From positions 1 through 64,000 of the forward strand of contig NZ_JABANE010000014.1 in NCBI RefSeq assembly GCF_012844305.1: a stretch of 64,000 bases of DNA. The letters are read 5' to 3'. This DNA comes from Flammeovirga aprica JL-4 (lineage in GTDB: Bacteria > Bacteroidota > Bacteroidia > Cytophagales > Flammeovirgaceae). The notes under the pieces were generated by a model that was not told the origin of the DNA, searched no databases, and worked only from the letters and a program-made list of their open reading frames with translations. This document shows positions 1 through 8,880 of this stretch, in pieces (position 1 is the first letter of the stretch; each line of letters begins with the position of its first letter). The position numbers and the translations under genes are program-made.

Positions 1-110
1 ATTCATCAAATGTTTTTCGTAGATTTGCTACTGAGTTAAGGCTCATGAAAAGTTGTTTGTTTTATTTTGTAGGAAATTTAAAATAACAACTTTTCTTCCT
101 TTTTAGAAAG

Positions 111-632
111 TTATCCAATTATCATCGGGTAGAGTATTTTATACCTTTCTTGAAATAAAAAACTATAAGGCATTTCAAAAGAAAGCACTGTATTTTCATA
201 AGAATATGCTAAAGGAAGTGTATTTCCCCAATCTGACCCTTCTTTATCGAACTTGGTTACTACCGAAAGTCCTTTAATTTCTGTTATTTCATAGCTCATC
301 TCTTCAAGATTGGCATGAATATGAAAAAGGGAGTGATCACCTTCTACTTCCAATGCAATAGAAGTACCTCCTACAGATAATTGATTTTCTGCTGACTTGC
401 CAACTTGTCCTCCTTCCATAGTTTCAAAGGAAATCTCTCCGCTTTGAGTGGCATAAAGAATAGTTTCAAAGTTTGAGTTGTCAGCTGCAATAAGTTTCAC
501 TTTTTCTAAACCACTAGGCAAGGCTGAACCTTTTATATAAAGTGACGAAGTCGAGATTTGTCCATATGATACACCGAAAGTACTGAGTATGACACAAGAC
601 AGAATAAATAATAGTCTAAGTTTAGTGTTCAT
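111..632 (-). CDS. Small secreted protein, unknown function
   Basis: The product is about 173 residues. The frame is open further upstream, but the ATG at 632 directly precedes a typical signal peptide (MNTKLRLLFILSC, hydrophobic core, cleavage near SYGQ), so I take that start. The mature part is beta-rich. Its first stretch, with LYIKGSALPSG followed by residues on energy or atom-like loops, resembles the opening of SusE/SusF-type starch-binding domains, but only weakly. No catalytic motif is visible. It stands alone, divergent from groES, with about 285 bp between the starts. A periplasmic or surface location is likely; function is unknown. Confidence 0.6.
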   Translation of the reverse strand: MNTKLRLLFILSCVILSTFGVSYGQISTSSLYIKGSALPSGLEKVKLIAADNSNFETILYATQSGEISFETMEGGQVGKSAENQLSVGGTSIALEVEGDHSLFHIHANLEEMSYEITEIKGLSVVTKFDKEGSDWGNTLPLAYSYENTVLSFEMPYSFLFQERYKILYPMIIG

Positions 633-781
633 CTTTAAGTTTAAAAATAAATTGAAAAAAGCTTTAAGTACACAAATATTATTGTTTGTTTTCTTATAGA
701 AATACAAATTACATTAACCAAAATGGTATAAACAAAATTAAAGTATGCTATTTATTTTTTTATCATTCATTTCCTGTAAAA

Positions 782-806
782 CTGACGCTTTGTCAGTAAA
801 TCTGAC
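782..806. promoter_or_regulatory. Three GTCAG/CTGAC half-sites upstream of groES
   Basis: CTGAC at 782-786, GTCAG at 792-796 and CTGAC at 802-806 alternate in orientation and start exactly 10 bp apart, so they lie on one face of the helix. They form two overlapping palindromes about 25 bp upstream of a sigma-54-type promoter. This is what an enhancer-binding protein site would look like; the binding protein is an inference. Confidence 0.5.
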
Positions 807-827
807 ATTTCTAATTGAATATTCACA

Positions 828-844
828 TTGGCACACTTCATGCA
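828..844 (+). promoter_or_regulatory. Sigma-54 (-24/-12) promoter of groESL
   Basis: The sequence TTGGCACACTTCATGCA holds the invariant GG (830-831) and GC (842-843) separated by exactly 10 nt, with the TGGCAC -24 block intact. Transcription would start near 855, about 60 nt before groES. No CIRCE element is visible between 707 and 918. Confidence 0.6.
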
Positions 845-918
845 AAAAGGGCAATGAAGATTATTTTTTCTTCTATACTTTTTTGAAAAACAAAAATTAC
901 AAAAACAGATAAATAAAA

Positions 919-1197
919 ATGTCACAAGTAAACATTAAACCCCTAGCAGATAGAGTTTTAATTGAGCCTGCAGCTGCAGAAACTCAAACAGCATCAGGTC
1001 TTTTTATTCCTGATAACGCTAAAGAAAAGCCTCAAAGAGGTACTGTTGTAGCGGTTGGTAATGGTACTAAAGATGAGCCTTTAACTGTAAAAGTTGGTGA
1101 CACTGTCATTTATGGTAAGTACTCTGGAACTGAATTAAACGTAGACGGAAGTGATTATTTAATCATGCGTGAGGCTGATATCTTAGCGATCGTTTAA
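919..1197 (+). CDS. groES: Co-chaperonin GroES (Hsp10)
   Basis: At 92 residues this is the usual GroES length. It carries the Hsp10 landmarks: [12 protein letters not shown] at the N-terminus, a mobile loop ([21 protein letters not shown], here split by position, residues about 22-41) and the C-terminal ILAIV. Seven copies cap the GroEL ring and assist ATP-driven folding in the cytosol. groEL follows 93 bp downstream on the same strand, so the pair forms the standard operon. Expression is probably controlled by the sigma-54-type promoter and half-site array just upstream, not by HrcA/CIRCE. Confidence 0.98.
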   Translation: MSQVNIKPLADRVLIEPAAAETQTASGLFIPDNAKEKPQRGTVVAVGNGTKDEPLTVKVGDTVIYGKYSGTELNVDGSDYLIMREADILAIV

Positions 1198-1290
1198 TTG
1201 AATTTATTTAGTGGAGGAAGATCCACAATTATTAAAACAAAATTTCAACAGAGAGACTAATAGGTTTCTCTAATAAAAATATAAAAAATC

Positions 1291-2928
1291 ATGGCGAAAA
1301 ATCTTCATTTTGATACAGAAGCAATCGAAGGATTAAAGAAAGGTGTTGACGCATTAGCGAACGCTGTTAAAGTTACTTTAGGACCAAAAGGACGTAACGT
1401 AATTTTAGAAAAATCATTTGGATCACCACACGTAACTAAAGATGGTGTTTCAGTTGCTAAAGAAATCGAATTAGCGGAGCCAATCGAAAATATGGGTGCT
1501 CAATTAGTGAAAGAAGTAGCTTCTAAAACTGCTGATGAAGCAGGTGACGGTACTACTACTGCTACTGTATTGACACAAGCAATCTTCACTACAGGTATCA
1601 AAAACGTTGTAGCTGGAGCGAACCCAATGGACTTGAAACGTGGTATCGACAAGGCTGTTAAAGCAATTGTTGGTGAATTGAAAAATGTTTCTAAGACTGT
1701 TGAAACAAACAAAGAAGTGGAGCAAGTAGCAACTATCTCTGCGAACAACGATGCTGAAATCGGTCAAATGATCGCTGAAGCAATGGAAAAAGTGGGTAAA
1801 GATGGTGTGATCACTGTTGAAGAAGCAAAAGGTACTGAAACTGAAGTAAAAACAGTGGAAGGTATGCAATTCGACCGCGGTTACTTATCTCCTTACTTTG
1901 TGACGAACACAGAGAAAATGGAAGCGGATATGGAAACTCCATTCATCTTAATCTACGACAAGAAGGTTTCTACAATGAAAGAATTACTTCCTGTTTTAGA
2001 AGCTGTTGCTCAAACTGGTAAGCCATTAGTAATCATCGCTGAAGATGTTGATTCTGAAGCTTTAGCTACATTGGTAGTAAACAAAATCCGTGGTGCATTA
2101 AAAGTTGCTGCTGTTAAAGCTCCAGGTTTTGGTGACCGTCGTAAAGCAATGTTACAAGACATCGCTATCTTAACTGGTGGTACTGTAATCTCTGACGAGA
2201 CTGGTATGAAACTAGAAGATGCGACTATCGATATGCTAGGTACTGCTGAAAAAGTGATCATCGACAAAGACAATACAGTTGTTGTTAATGGTGCTGGCAC
2301 TGCAGATGCTGTTGCTGCTCGTGTTGCTGAAATCCGTGTTCAAATCGAAAACACTACTTCAGACTACGACAAAGAGAAATTACAAGAGCGTTTAGCGAAG
2401 TTAGCTGGCGGTGTTGCAATTATCTACATTGGTGCGGCGACTGAAACTGAAATGAAAGAGAAGAAAGACCGTGTTGATGATGCTTTAGCAGCTACTCGTG
2501 CAGCAGTTGAAGAAGGTATCGTTGTTGGTGGTGGTACCGCTTTATTGCGTGCTGCGTCTACTCTTGACGCTGTAGAAACTGCTCACCCTGATGAAGCTAT
2601 CGGTGTTCAAATCATCAAAACTGCAATCCAAGCTCCTTTGAGAACGATCTTGGGTAACGCTGGTTTAGAAGCTTCAGTAATCGTAAACAAAATCTTAGAA
2701 GGGGAAGGTAACTTCGGTTTCAACGCTCGTTCTGAAGAGTACCAAGACTTAGTTGAGGCTGGTGTAATCGACCCAACTAAAGTAACTCGTTTAGCGTTAG
2801 AGCACGCTGCTTCAGTTGCTTCTTTATTATTAACTACTGAATGTGTAGTTTCTAATGAGAAGGAAGAAGGTGGTGCTGCCGCTCCTGCTATGCCTCCAAT
2901 GGGTGGTGGTATGCCAGGTATGATGTAA
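1291..2928 (+). CDS. groEL: Chaperonin GroEL (Hsp60)
   Basis: The 545-residue protein is full length and ends in the glycine/methionine-rich tail [12 protein letters not shown] typical of GroEL. The ATP-binding motif [10 protein letters not shown] (near residue 86) and the [11 protein letters not shown] stretch of the equatorial domain are intact. It forms the 14-mer folding chamber that works with GroES. Base composition is slightly more G/C-rich at third positions than in neighbouring genes, as expected for a highly expressed gene. A strong hairpin terminator lies about 85 bp downstream. Confidence 0.99.
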   Translation: MAKNLHFDTEAIEGLKKGVDALANAVKVTLGPKGRNVILEKSFGSPHVTKDGVSVAKEIELAEPIENMGAQLVKEVASKTADEAGDGTTTATVLTQAIFTTGIKNVVAGANPMDLKRGIDKAVKAIVGELKNVSKTVETNKEVEQVATISANNDAEIGQMIAEAMEKVGKDGVITVEEAKGTETEVKTVEGMQFDRGYLSPYFVTNTEKMEADMETPFILIYDKKVSTMKELLPVLEAVAQTGKPLVIIAEDVDSEALATLVVNKIRGALKVAAVKAPGFGDRRKAMLQDIAILTGGTVISDETGMKLEDATIDMLGTAEKVIIDKDNTVVVNGAGTADAVAARVAEIRVQIENTTSDYDKEKLQERLAKLAGGVAIIYIGAATETEMKEKKDRVDDALAATRAAVEEGIVVGGGTALLRAASTLDAVETAHPDEAIGVQIIKTAIQAPLRTILGNAGLEASVIVNKILEGEGNFGFNARSEEYQDLVEAGVIDPTKVTRLALEHAASVASLLLTTECVVSNEKEEGGAAAPAMPPMGGGMPGMM

Positions 2929-3011
2929 GAATTCATCAAGTAGTTATAAATAGTAATCTGAATAGAAACAGACAACTTATAATAAACTAATTCTGTCAGA
3001 TTGCTCCAATC

Positions 3012-3051
3012 AAAAAGAGTTTGCTTAATTTATTTTAGGCAAACTCTTTTT
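3012..3051. terminator. Bidirectional terminator between groEL and a convergent gene
   Basis: A 13-bp stem (AAAAAGAGTTTGC at 3012-3024 paired with its complement at 3039-3051) has A and T tracts on both sides, so it can stop transcription from groEL and from the minus-strand gene ending at 3053. A near-identical hairpin recurs at 4081-4120. Confidence 0.85.
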
Positions 3052-3052
3052 T

Positions 3053-3643
3053 TTATTTATGTTCTGATAATATTCGAACCAGACAATGAATTTTTGCATC
3101 AATATTTTCTAAGTTTTTTTTCACTACCTTCAAAAGTGTTTCCTTTTCATTCGTTGGAACATTTACAGTATCAAATAATTCTAGTACGCCTAACGAAGTG
3201 GTCAAATCACCTCTTAACTTATGAGATATATAATCCAAGGCTTTTGATAAAACTAAATTCTCTTCTTCAACTTTCATCAAGTATTGAAAAATATCTTTTT
3301 GGTCAGTATACAGAGCAACAACTAAATCATTATTAATTTTCTGTACTCTATTTGTTCTATACAATGATTTGAATTCATTGACTACATATTCTTTATTTGG
3401 AAAGATCTCTGTTTTTCCAGTCTGATAAACTTTCTCTAATATTTCAACCAATCCAAATTCAAAAATATTTGGAAAAACGTCCTGTAGTTTTCGGCCAATT
3501 ACAACTTCATCATTATCAAGCCCGTCAATTTTCCTTCCCCAAGGATTATAATACACGAACTCAAAATTATCCCTGCTTAAACGTTTGTATACGGCAACTC
3601 CAAACTTACAAGTCTCGTAGTTTTTTATCAAGTCAATTTTCAT
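3053..3643 (-). CDS. PAS domain plus histidine-kinase H-box protein lacking an ATPase domain (copy 1)
   Basis: The protein has 196 residues. Residues 1-120 look like a PAS sensor (FEFVYYNPWGRK, then VFPNIFEFGLVEI). Residues 125-190 look like a DHp helical hairpin with an H-box, SHKLRGDLTTSLG, placing the phosphorylatable histidine at residue 141. The ORF stops right after the second DHp helix, and no N, G1 or G2 box follows, so there is no catalytic ATPase domain. It could be a phosphotransfer protein, a docking or inhibitor partner for a complete kinase, or a remnant. A clear paralog lies just upstream on the same strand (4150-4749), with a similar terminator behind it. No response regulator is nearby. 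Confidence 0.8.
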   Translation of the reverse strand: MKIDLIKNYETCKFGVAVYKRLSRDNFEFVYYNPWGRKIDGLDNDEVVIGRKLQDVFPNIFEFGLVEILEKVYQTGKTEIFPNKEYVVNEFKSLYRTNRVQKINNDLVVALYTDQKDIFQYLMKVEEENLVLSKALDYISHKLRGDLTTSLGVLELFDTVNVPTNEKETLLKVVKKNLENIDAKIHCLVRILSEHK

Positions 3644-4080
3644 AGTATAGTCAATATGTCACTTTAGGGTGTTTTAGTCTTATTGAAGAAGAATTCAAGT
3701 AGTAATTAAAAATTAGTTTTGCAGTTGTTTATTGATCAGAAGTAATAATTGTTTTAATCAATTTCAAAAATATAAGTAACTAATTAAAAGCAATTTAATC
3801 TTATTTTTTAATTATATAAATATTTAGTATAATATTTACACAATTCACATAAACAACAATAACATATTGTCATTTAATCTAAAACCAAGTAAGTACAAAG
3901 ACAAATGAAGAAGAATATTTTTTATCATGCTTTTCATTCTTGCCTTTTACTCAATACTTGGAGCGGTTTGATTATATAATGATACTAAAGTGTGAAAATA
4001 CAGCCAATTTTTACTATGCTTCATTTTGGCATTTTAAAGTTGGTTAAGGGTAAGGGCAACTCATGATTAAATATCAAAAA
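3644..4080. other. AT-rich spacer between the two PAS/H-box paralogs
   Basis: No gene is supported here. The spacer holds a plausible minus-strand promoter for the 3053-3643 gene: TATTTTTG (complement of 3765-3772) as the -7 box and TTG (complement of 3791-3793) 18 bp upstream as the -33 box. TAAGTACAAAG at 3889-3899 resembles the end of the inverted-repeat element family found elsewhere in the window, but no matching second end is seen. Confidence 0.4.
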
Positions 4081-4120
4081 AAAAAGAGTTTGCTTAATTA
4101 ATTTTAGGCAAACTCTTTTT
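4081..4120. terminator. Terminator downstream of PAS/H-box copy 2
   Basis: The stem AAAAAGAGTTTGC (4081-4093) pairs with 4108-4120 and is flanked by A and T tracts. The stem is identical to that at 3012-3051, and the 14-nt loop differs at only one position, so the terminator was probably duplicated together with its gene. Confidence 0.8.
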
Positions 4121-4149
4121 TTATGTTTTATTTCAGTATTGGTCAAACA

Positions 4150-4749
4150 TCAGTTTTTAGCAGAAACACCTGTTGAAAGTAATCTTACCAGACGGTGAAT
4201 TTTAGTATCAATTTTTTCTAAGTTCTCTTTTACAACTTTCAGCAACGTATATTTTTCTTCTTGAGATACATCTACAGTCTCAAACAGTTCAAAAACACCC
4301 AAGGAAGTTGATAAATCACCTCTCAGGTTGTGTGATGTATAATCCAAAGCTCTTGATAAAACTTCATTCTCATTTTCAATTTTATTGATATAAGAAAAAA
4401 GCTTAGACTCATCAGAATAAATGGAGACAATCAAACCACAGGATAGTTTTTGTACCCTATTTGTTCTGTACAATGTAGTCATACTATCTACTACATAACC
4501 TTTAATAGGTAATTCTGCAGCATTTCCTGTAGCATATACATTCTCAAAGACCTCTATTAATCCAAACTCAAATACATTGGGGAAGATATCGTGTACTTTT
4601 TTGCCTACAATTTCAATTCCTTCCACTCCATCCATCTTCATTCCTGATGGGTTATAATACACAAATTCATAATTATTTTTACTCAAACGCCTATAAACTG
4701 CTACTCCGAGTTTACAGTTTTCATAAAAATTCAGTAGCTCTTCATTCAT
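4150..4749 (-). CDS. PAS domain plus histidine-kinase H-box protein lacking an ATPase domain (copy 2)
   Basis: The 199-residue paralog of the 3053-3643 product is collinear with it from end to end. Shared blocks include GVAVY, EFVYYNP, FPN(I/V)FEFGL, YRTNRVQK and SH(K/N)LRGDL(T/S)TSLGV. The H-box histidine is residue 140. Like its twin it ends after the DHp hairpin and has no ATP-binding domain. The conservation of the histidine and of the LRGDL sequence in both copies argues for retained function over decay. In classical kinases a proline usually sits where this family has aspartate. Possible roles are phosphotransfer or hetero-dimerisation with a full kinase encoded elsewhere. Confidence 0.8.
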   Translation of the reverse strand: MNEELLNFYENCKLGVAVYRRLSKNNYEFVYYNPSGMKMDGVEGIEIVGKKVHDIFPNVFEFGLIEVFENVYATGNAAELPIKGYVVDSMTTLYRTNRVQKLSCGLIVSIYSDESKLFSYINKIENENEVLSRALDYTSHNLRGDLSTSLGVFELFETVDVSQEEKYTLLKVVKENLEKIDTKIHRLVRLLSTGVSAKN

Positions 4750-4888
4750 ATTTTGGGTTTATTATTCACTTTTTAAGGGTTAAGAACAAACTAAAAATAA
4801 CACTAATCAACAGAATATGAAAGCGTTATAAGTTAATATAAGATGAAATCTACATCAAAATAGTACAATATGGTATTCTAACGGAATC

Positions 4889-6019
4889 TTATAGGAATAA
4901 ATCACTAGCAATTTGATCGGCAAATAATTTCCCTGATTCTGACAAAATCAGTTTATTTCCCTTCCAAACTAACCATCCCGATTGATTCATTTTTTCTAAT
5001 TCTAGTTCTTTCTCCTTCTTAAGGTCAAACTGATATATGTTCTTTAAATGCATTATATCACACCCCCAACTCGTACGTAAGGTAGTAAGAAGATATTCAT
5101 TTATTCCGTCTTCTCTTGTCAAATGCTCTACTTCACAATCTAATTTTTGGTGTTCCAATATTGATTTATAGTATTTTGGGTTGTTTGAAACATTATATTG
5201 TCTGAGTTTTTTACCATCAAATGAATGTGCTCCTGGCCCAATACCTAAATAAGGTTTTCCCTGCCAATACGAACTATTGTGTTTTGAATAATAACCTTCT
5301 TTGGCAAAGTTTGAAATCTCATATTGCTCATAGCCTTTCTCTTTTAAAGTCTGAACTAGATATTCAAATTGTTCAGCAGCAAACTCATCTTCAGCAGGTT
5401 TGAATTTCCCCGTTTTTGCCCAATTCCCTAAAGCTGTTTTTTGCTCCACCGTCAAACAATAAGAAGAGATATGAGGAACGTTCAATTCTAAGGCTGTGGA
5501 AAGATCGTTTTCCCAAATGGAATGATCAGGAGCTGGAATACCATAAATCAGGTCAATGGTAAGATTAGAGAAACCGGCATCTTGAGCAAGTTTTACACAT
5601 TCTTTACTTTCCTGTGCATTATGTGCTCTGTTCATGAGTCTTAAATGAGGTTCATGAAAAGACTGCAGCCCTATACTTAATCTATTCACTCCTAACAAAG
5701 AGAGTTCTTTTAATTTTGAAGCTGTTAAATCATCCGGGTTCGCTTCTAAAGTCAATTCTAAATCAGCGGCATCAACTTGAAAGTTTTTATGAATACCATC
5801 CAATAATTTTTCAAGTTCATGAGTAGACAATATAGATGGAGTTCCTCCTCCGAAATAAATTGTTTTAATTTTTTCAGAAAAAAAATCTTTTTGCATTTCA
5901 ATTTCCTTCAACATCGACTCAATCACCAAGTCTTTGGTTTTCAACGATGTGCTGAAGTGAAAATCACAATAATGACATGCTTGTTTGCAAAAAGGAATAT
6001 GTAGATAAATACCGCTCAC
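4889..6019 (-). CDS. hemW: HemW-type radical SAM protein (heme chaperone)
   Basis: The protein has 376 residues. The radical SAM cluster motif is at residues 11-18 (C11-x3-C15-x2-C18, within IPFCKQACHYCDF), followed by GGGTPS and the TLEANPDD block. It has the CxxxCxxC-D-F form of HemW, not the extra cysteine of true oxygen-independent coproporphyrinogen oxidase (HemN), so a heme-insertion chaperone role is favoured. The C-terminus carries the HemW winged-helix-like region (YLLTTLRTSWGCD). It stands alone between minus-strand neighbours. Older annotation often calls this family a coproporphyrinogen III oxidase. Confidence 0.9.
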   Translation of the reverse strand: MSGIYLHIPFCKQACHYCDFHFSTSLKTKDLVIESMLKEIEMQKDFFSEKIKTIYFGGGTPSILSTHELEKLLDGIHKNFQVDAADLELTLEANPDDLTASKLKELSLLGVNRLSIGLQSFHEPHLRLMNRAHNAQESKECVKLAQDAGFSNLTIDLIYGIPAPDHSIWENDLSTALELNVPHISSYCLTVEQKTALGNWAKTGKFKPAEDEFAAEQFEYLVQTLKEKGYEQYEISNFAKEGYYSKHNSSYWQGKPYLGIGPGAHSFDGKKLRQYNVSNNPKYYKSILEHQKLDCEVEHLTREDGINEYLLTTLRTSWGCDIMHLKNIYQFDLKKEKELELEKMNQSGWLVWKGNKLILSESGKLFADQIASDLFL

Positions 6020-6150
6020 TGATTTTTTTTAAAATTATTTGAACTTTTTTTGTCTATGATGCATCTTTGGTTGTCTATATATAAGAATACAGAAATTATG
6101 TAAAGAAATTATATATACACACTCTATTCATTTGACGATAATATTGTTTA

Positions 6151-6176
6151 GAAACACCTTTTGTTAAAGGTGTTTC
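6151..6176. terminator. Hairpin downstream of the lysoplasmalogenase-like gene
   Basis: An 11-bp perfect stem (GAAACACCTTT at 6151-6161 paired with 6166-6176, 4-nt loop) starts a few bases after the stop of the minus-strand gene at 6182. The T tract lies on the plus-strand side, so for the minus-strand gene it is an A-tract hairpin without a clean U run. It may act as a weak terminator or a 3'-end stabiliser. Confidence 0.5.
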
Positions 6177-6181
6177 TTTTT

Positions 6182-6898
6182 TTATGCCTTCGCCTCTCCT
6201 TCTGTCAGCATCCCCCTAGTGATACAAACTTGAGAAAGAATATATGCCACCATAATATAAGTTTCAGGAATGTGATAGGATTGAAAGTTTTTAAACCCAA
6301 TCATCATATCAGAGCAAATGAATAATAAGCCACCAATACAGGTAAGTACTCCCCAGATATTTTTGATTCTGAACATTCTTATCACTGTAAAAGAAAACAT
6401 TATTGAAATAACAATACTGTAAAGCATAACAGGTACTGCCATCACCTTATCATTACCTCCTATTTTATGTCCTAAAAACGCACCAACGGCAATTAAGGGT
6501 AAAGTCACAATAAATATCCACTTGTAATCCCCTTTAACGCTTGAAAAGAAAAGTGCAATGCTATAAAGAATATGACAGATTAAAAAACTTACTAAAGCTA
6601 ACACCATAATCTCCATATCAACACTAAACATCATATATAGATCTCCTAGCCAAGCGAAGAAAAAACCAATCATCATACTTTTATAAATGATGGAGTTTTC
6701 TGATTTCTCTTGCCAAGATGTTGAAAAATAAATGGCAATAAATGGGACAATAAATGGCTTTGTGTAGGTGATGAGGAATTCATTCTCAATATGATTCCCA
6801 AATAAATTGAGAAGTGAGATACTTATAAATATTAACCAAAATACGTTTTTCTGTGATCGGTTTAATGGTTCCTTTACTGCTTTTGATGATTCTGACAT
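6182..6898 (-). CDS. YhhN/TMEM86-family membrane protein (putative lysoplasmalogenase)
   Basis: The 238-residue protein is nearly all membrane, with about eight hydrophobic segments and a short hydrophilic N-terminus. The family signature GDLYMM (at about residues 85-90, in WLGDLYMMFSVD) and the later conserved SDMMIG aspartate match the YhhN/TMEM86 fold, whose characterised members hydrolyse lysoplasmalogen. The bacterial substrate is uncertain. It sits alone between hemW and an efflux adaptor gene. Confidence 0.75.
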   Translation of the reverse strand: MSESSKAVKEPLNRSQKNVFWLIFISISLLNLFGNHIENEFLITYTKPFIVPFIAIYFSTSWQEKSENSIIYKSMMIGFFFAWLGDLYMMFSVDMEIMVLALVSFLICHILYSIALFFSSVKGDYKWIFIVTLPLIAVGAFLGHKIGGNDKVMAVPVMLYSIVISIMFSFTVIRMFRIKNIWGVLTCIGGLLFICSDMMIGFKNFQSYHIPETYIMVAYILSQVCITRGMLTEGEAKA

Positions 6899-7022
6899 TC
6901 TTTCTTTATATTTCTACTTTTAAGTAGTACTTACTGTTTCAATCTAAAATAAAAAGACTTTGTATATTATCGTAATTAACAATATACAAAGTCATATTTA
7001 ATGTATAATAATTCAGCAATGT

Positions 7023-8411
7023 TTATTCCCAAGGCTTCTTATTAGCTTCTTCGTCACTCATTGACTCTACTTTATCTCCATTTGAAAGTGTCTCTGAAAC
7101 CACTCTGAAAGGTCCTTTTACCACTACATCACCGTCAAAAATACCATCCACAATTTCAATGTTCTCAAAATCACTCACTCCTGTTTTCACAATTCTTGCT
7201 TCCACTTTTTGAGATTCTTTATTGTAAACAAAAATTACTTCTTCTAACTCATTATCTTTTGCATTAGAAGAAATTTTCACCTCGTTCTCGTTGCCTTCAT
7301 CATCTTCGTTCTCCTCCTCGTTTTTCTTCAGTTCAAATCTCTTTCTTGTCGTCACTGAAGTTAAAGGAACAATCCAAATATCGTTTTTCGTCTGAGTAAT
7401 GACATCTACACTTGCAGTCATACCGGGTCTGAAAGGAGATTCAGAACCTTTATTCTCTGCTAATAAGTTAGTGTAAGAAGACGGTAAAATTCTGATCTTC
7501 ACCTCAAATTCTGTCACTACATCTGTACTAGTCGTTTCATTGGCAGAATTAGCGATAGCTGTTACTACACCTTTGAATTTAAGATCTCTGTAAGAATAAG
7601 CATCTACATCAATAATTGCTGTATCACCTACATGAATACGGATAATATCGTTTTCGTTGACATCTACCCTCGTCTCCATTTCTGCTAGGTTTGCAATTCT
7701 CATCAGTTCTGTTGCTGACATCTGACGGGCACCCACTACCATTTCTCCTTTTTCCACTGACAACTTAGAAACCACACCAGACATTGGAGCAAAAATCTTT
7801 GTCAGCATTAAACTTTCCTTTGCATCATCAACTTGAGCAACAGCACTTTTAACAGTATATTCTGAAGCTCTAACACTTTCTTTTGCCGCTTTTAGGTTGG
7901 CTTGTGCAATTTCAAATTCAGCTTTACTATTTTCATAATCCTGATCAGAAATCACTTTATCTTTCCAGAGATTCTCATTTCTTTTAAAAGTAAGTTCTGC
8001 TTGACGTAATCTGGCTTCATTCTGTGCTTCATCTGCTCTTGATCTTGCCAATTGTGCTTTTTGAGCATTTAAAGAGGCTCTTGCCTGATCTAAAGCCGAC
8101 TGAAAGTTGTCAGGTCTAATTTGTGCCAATAATTGTTTAGTGTTAACAGAATCACCTTCTTTGACATAAAGTTCTCTGATTTCACCCGAAACTTCAGAAG
8201 AAAGGTTCACTTCATTAATAGGCTGTACTCTACCTGATGCAGAAACCTTCTCTGTGATAGTTCCTTTTGTAGCTACTGCAAATTCTACTTTGGTAACTAC
8301 TTCCTTATTTTTATTGTAAAAATATCCTGCAACTGCTAAAGCAATAACTACTATTCCGAGGCCAATATAAATTTTAAGTTTCGATTGTTTGCGTTTCTTT
8401 TTCTTAGCCAT
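7023..8411 (-). CDS. Efflux periplasmic adaptor (HlyD/MacA/RND-type membrane fusion protein)
   Basis: The 462-residue protein begins with a lysine-rich cytosolic start and one membrane anchor (residues about 14-30). It continues with the lipoyl half-motif (VSASGRVQPINEVNLSSEVSG), a long coiled-coil hairpin of about residues 105-205, the second lipoyl half (IFAPMSGVVSKLSVEKGEMV) and the beta-barrel and membrane-proximal domains. An acidic insert (about residues 365-390) interrupts the C-terminal part. It would link an inner-membrane ABC or RND pump to an outer-membrane channel. No pump or TolC-like gene is adjacent, so its partner is elsewhere; the LolD-like ATPase at 24675 is not obviously linked. 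Confidence 0.85.
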   Translation of the reverse strand: MAKKKKRKQSKLKIYIGLGIVVIALAVAGYFYNKNKEVVTKVEFAVATKGTITEKVSASGRVQPINEVNLSSEVSGEIRELYVKEGDSVNTKQLLAQIRPDNFQSALDQARASLNAQKAQLARSRADEAQNEARLRQAELTFKRNENLWKDKVISDQDYENSKAEFEIAQANLKAAKESVRASEYTVKSAVAQVDDAKESLMLTKIFAPMSGVVSKLSVEKGEMVVGARQMSATELMRIANLAEMETRVDVNENDIIRIHVGDTAIIDVDAYSYRDLKFKGVVTAIANSANETTSTDVVTEFEVKIRILPSSYTNLLAENKGSESPFRPGMTASVDVITQTKNDIWIVPLTSVTTRKRFELKKNEEENEDDEGNENEVKISSNAKDNELEEVIFVYNKESQKVEARIVKTGVSDFENIEIVDGIFDGDVVVKGPFRVVSETLSNGDKVESMSDEEANKKPWE

Positions 8412-8526
8412 AGTGCTCTAAAAATTTTCGACAGATTGTGTTTAATTTCGATCAATTTGAATTAAAAAAGTAAATTAATAGAATACTTTTAAAAGTACCA
8501 CGTTATACTAATATAACTTTATTATT

Positions 8527-8817
8527 ATGTCTATTTATCATAGTTTATTCGACTTGATGCTTGGAAAGTGGATGCTTTTTCACAATAAAAATTATCCTTC
8601 CGGCAAAATTTTAAAAATCACGACTGCTTGGATTGACTACTTAAACACCTATCAGTTGTCAATTACTATTCAACAAACGGAACAAGAATCTACATTAGTT
8701 CGAATCCCTCTTGAATATGACTCTGAGGACTACTACATCAAACTTTTAAGAGGAAGCCTTGGTGTTTTGTTTGATTCGAAAGAAGAACTTGATGAGGAAT
8801 TAGTTTCTCAGCATTAA
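8527..8817 (+). CDS. Small protein of unknown function
   Basis: The product has 96 residues, starts at a clear ATG and is followed at once by a strong terminator, so it is very probably a real monocistronic gene. It is soluble-looking, with an acidic C-terminus (KEELDEELVSQH) and mixed alpha/beta composition. I recognise no family. It is divergent from the efflux adaptor and convergent with the amylase gene. Confidence 0.65.
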   Translation: MSIYHSLFDLMLGKWMLFHNKNYPSGKILKITTAWIDYLNTYQLSITIQQTEQESTLVRIPLEYDSEDYYIKLLRGSLGVLFDSKEELDEELVSQH

Positions 8818-8820
8818 AAA

Positions 8821-8853
8821 AAATGAGAAGCTTTACGTGAAAGCTTCTCATTT
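8821..8853. terminator. Bidirectional terminator between the small ORF and the amylase gene
   Basis: A 14-bp perfect stem (AAATGAGAAGCTTT at 8821-8834 paired with 8840-8853) has a 5-nt loop and flanking A and T runs. It serves both the plus-strand gene ending at 8817 and the minus-strand gene ending at 8881. Confidence 0.85.
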
Positions 8854-8880
8854 TTTTATTAGAATCTATGTTCTGTCAAA

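Noticed and set aside
707..918. HrcA/CIRCE control of groESL
   Set aside because: I looked for the TTAGCACTC/GAGTGCTAA pair and did not find it; the sigma-54-type core fits better.
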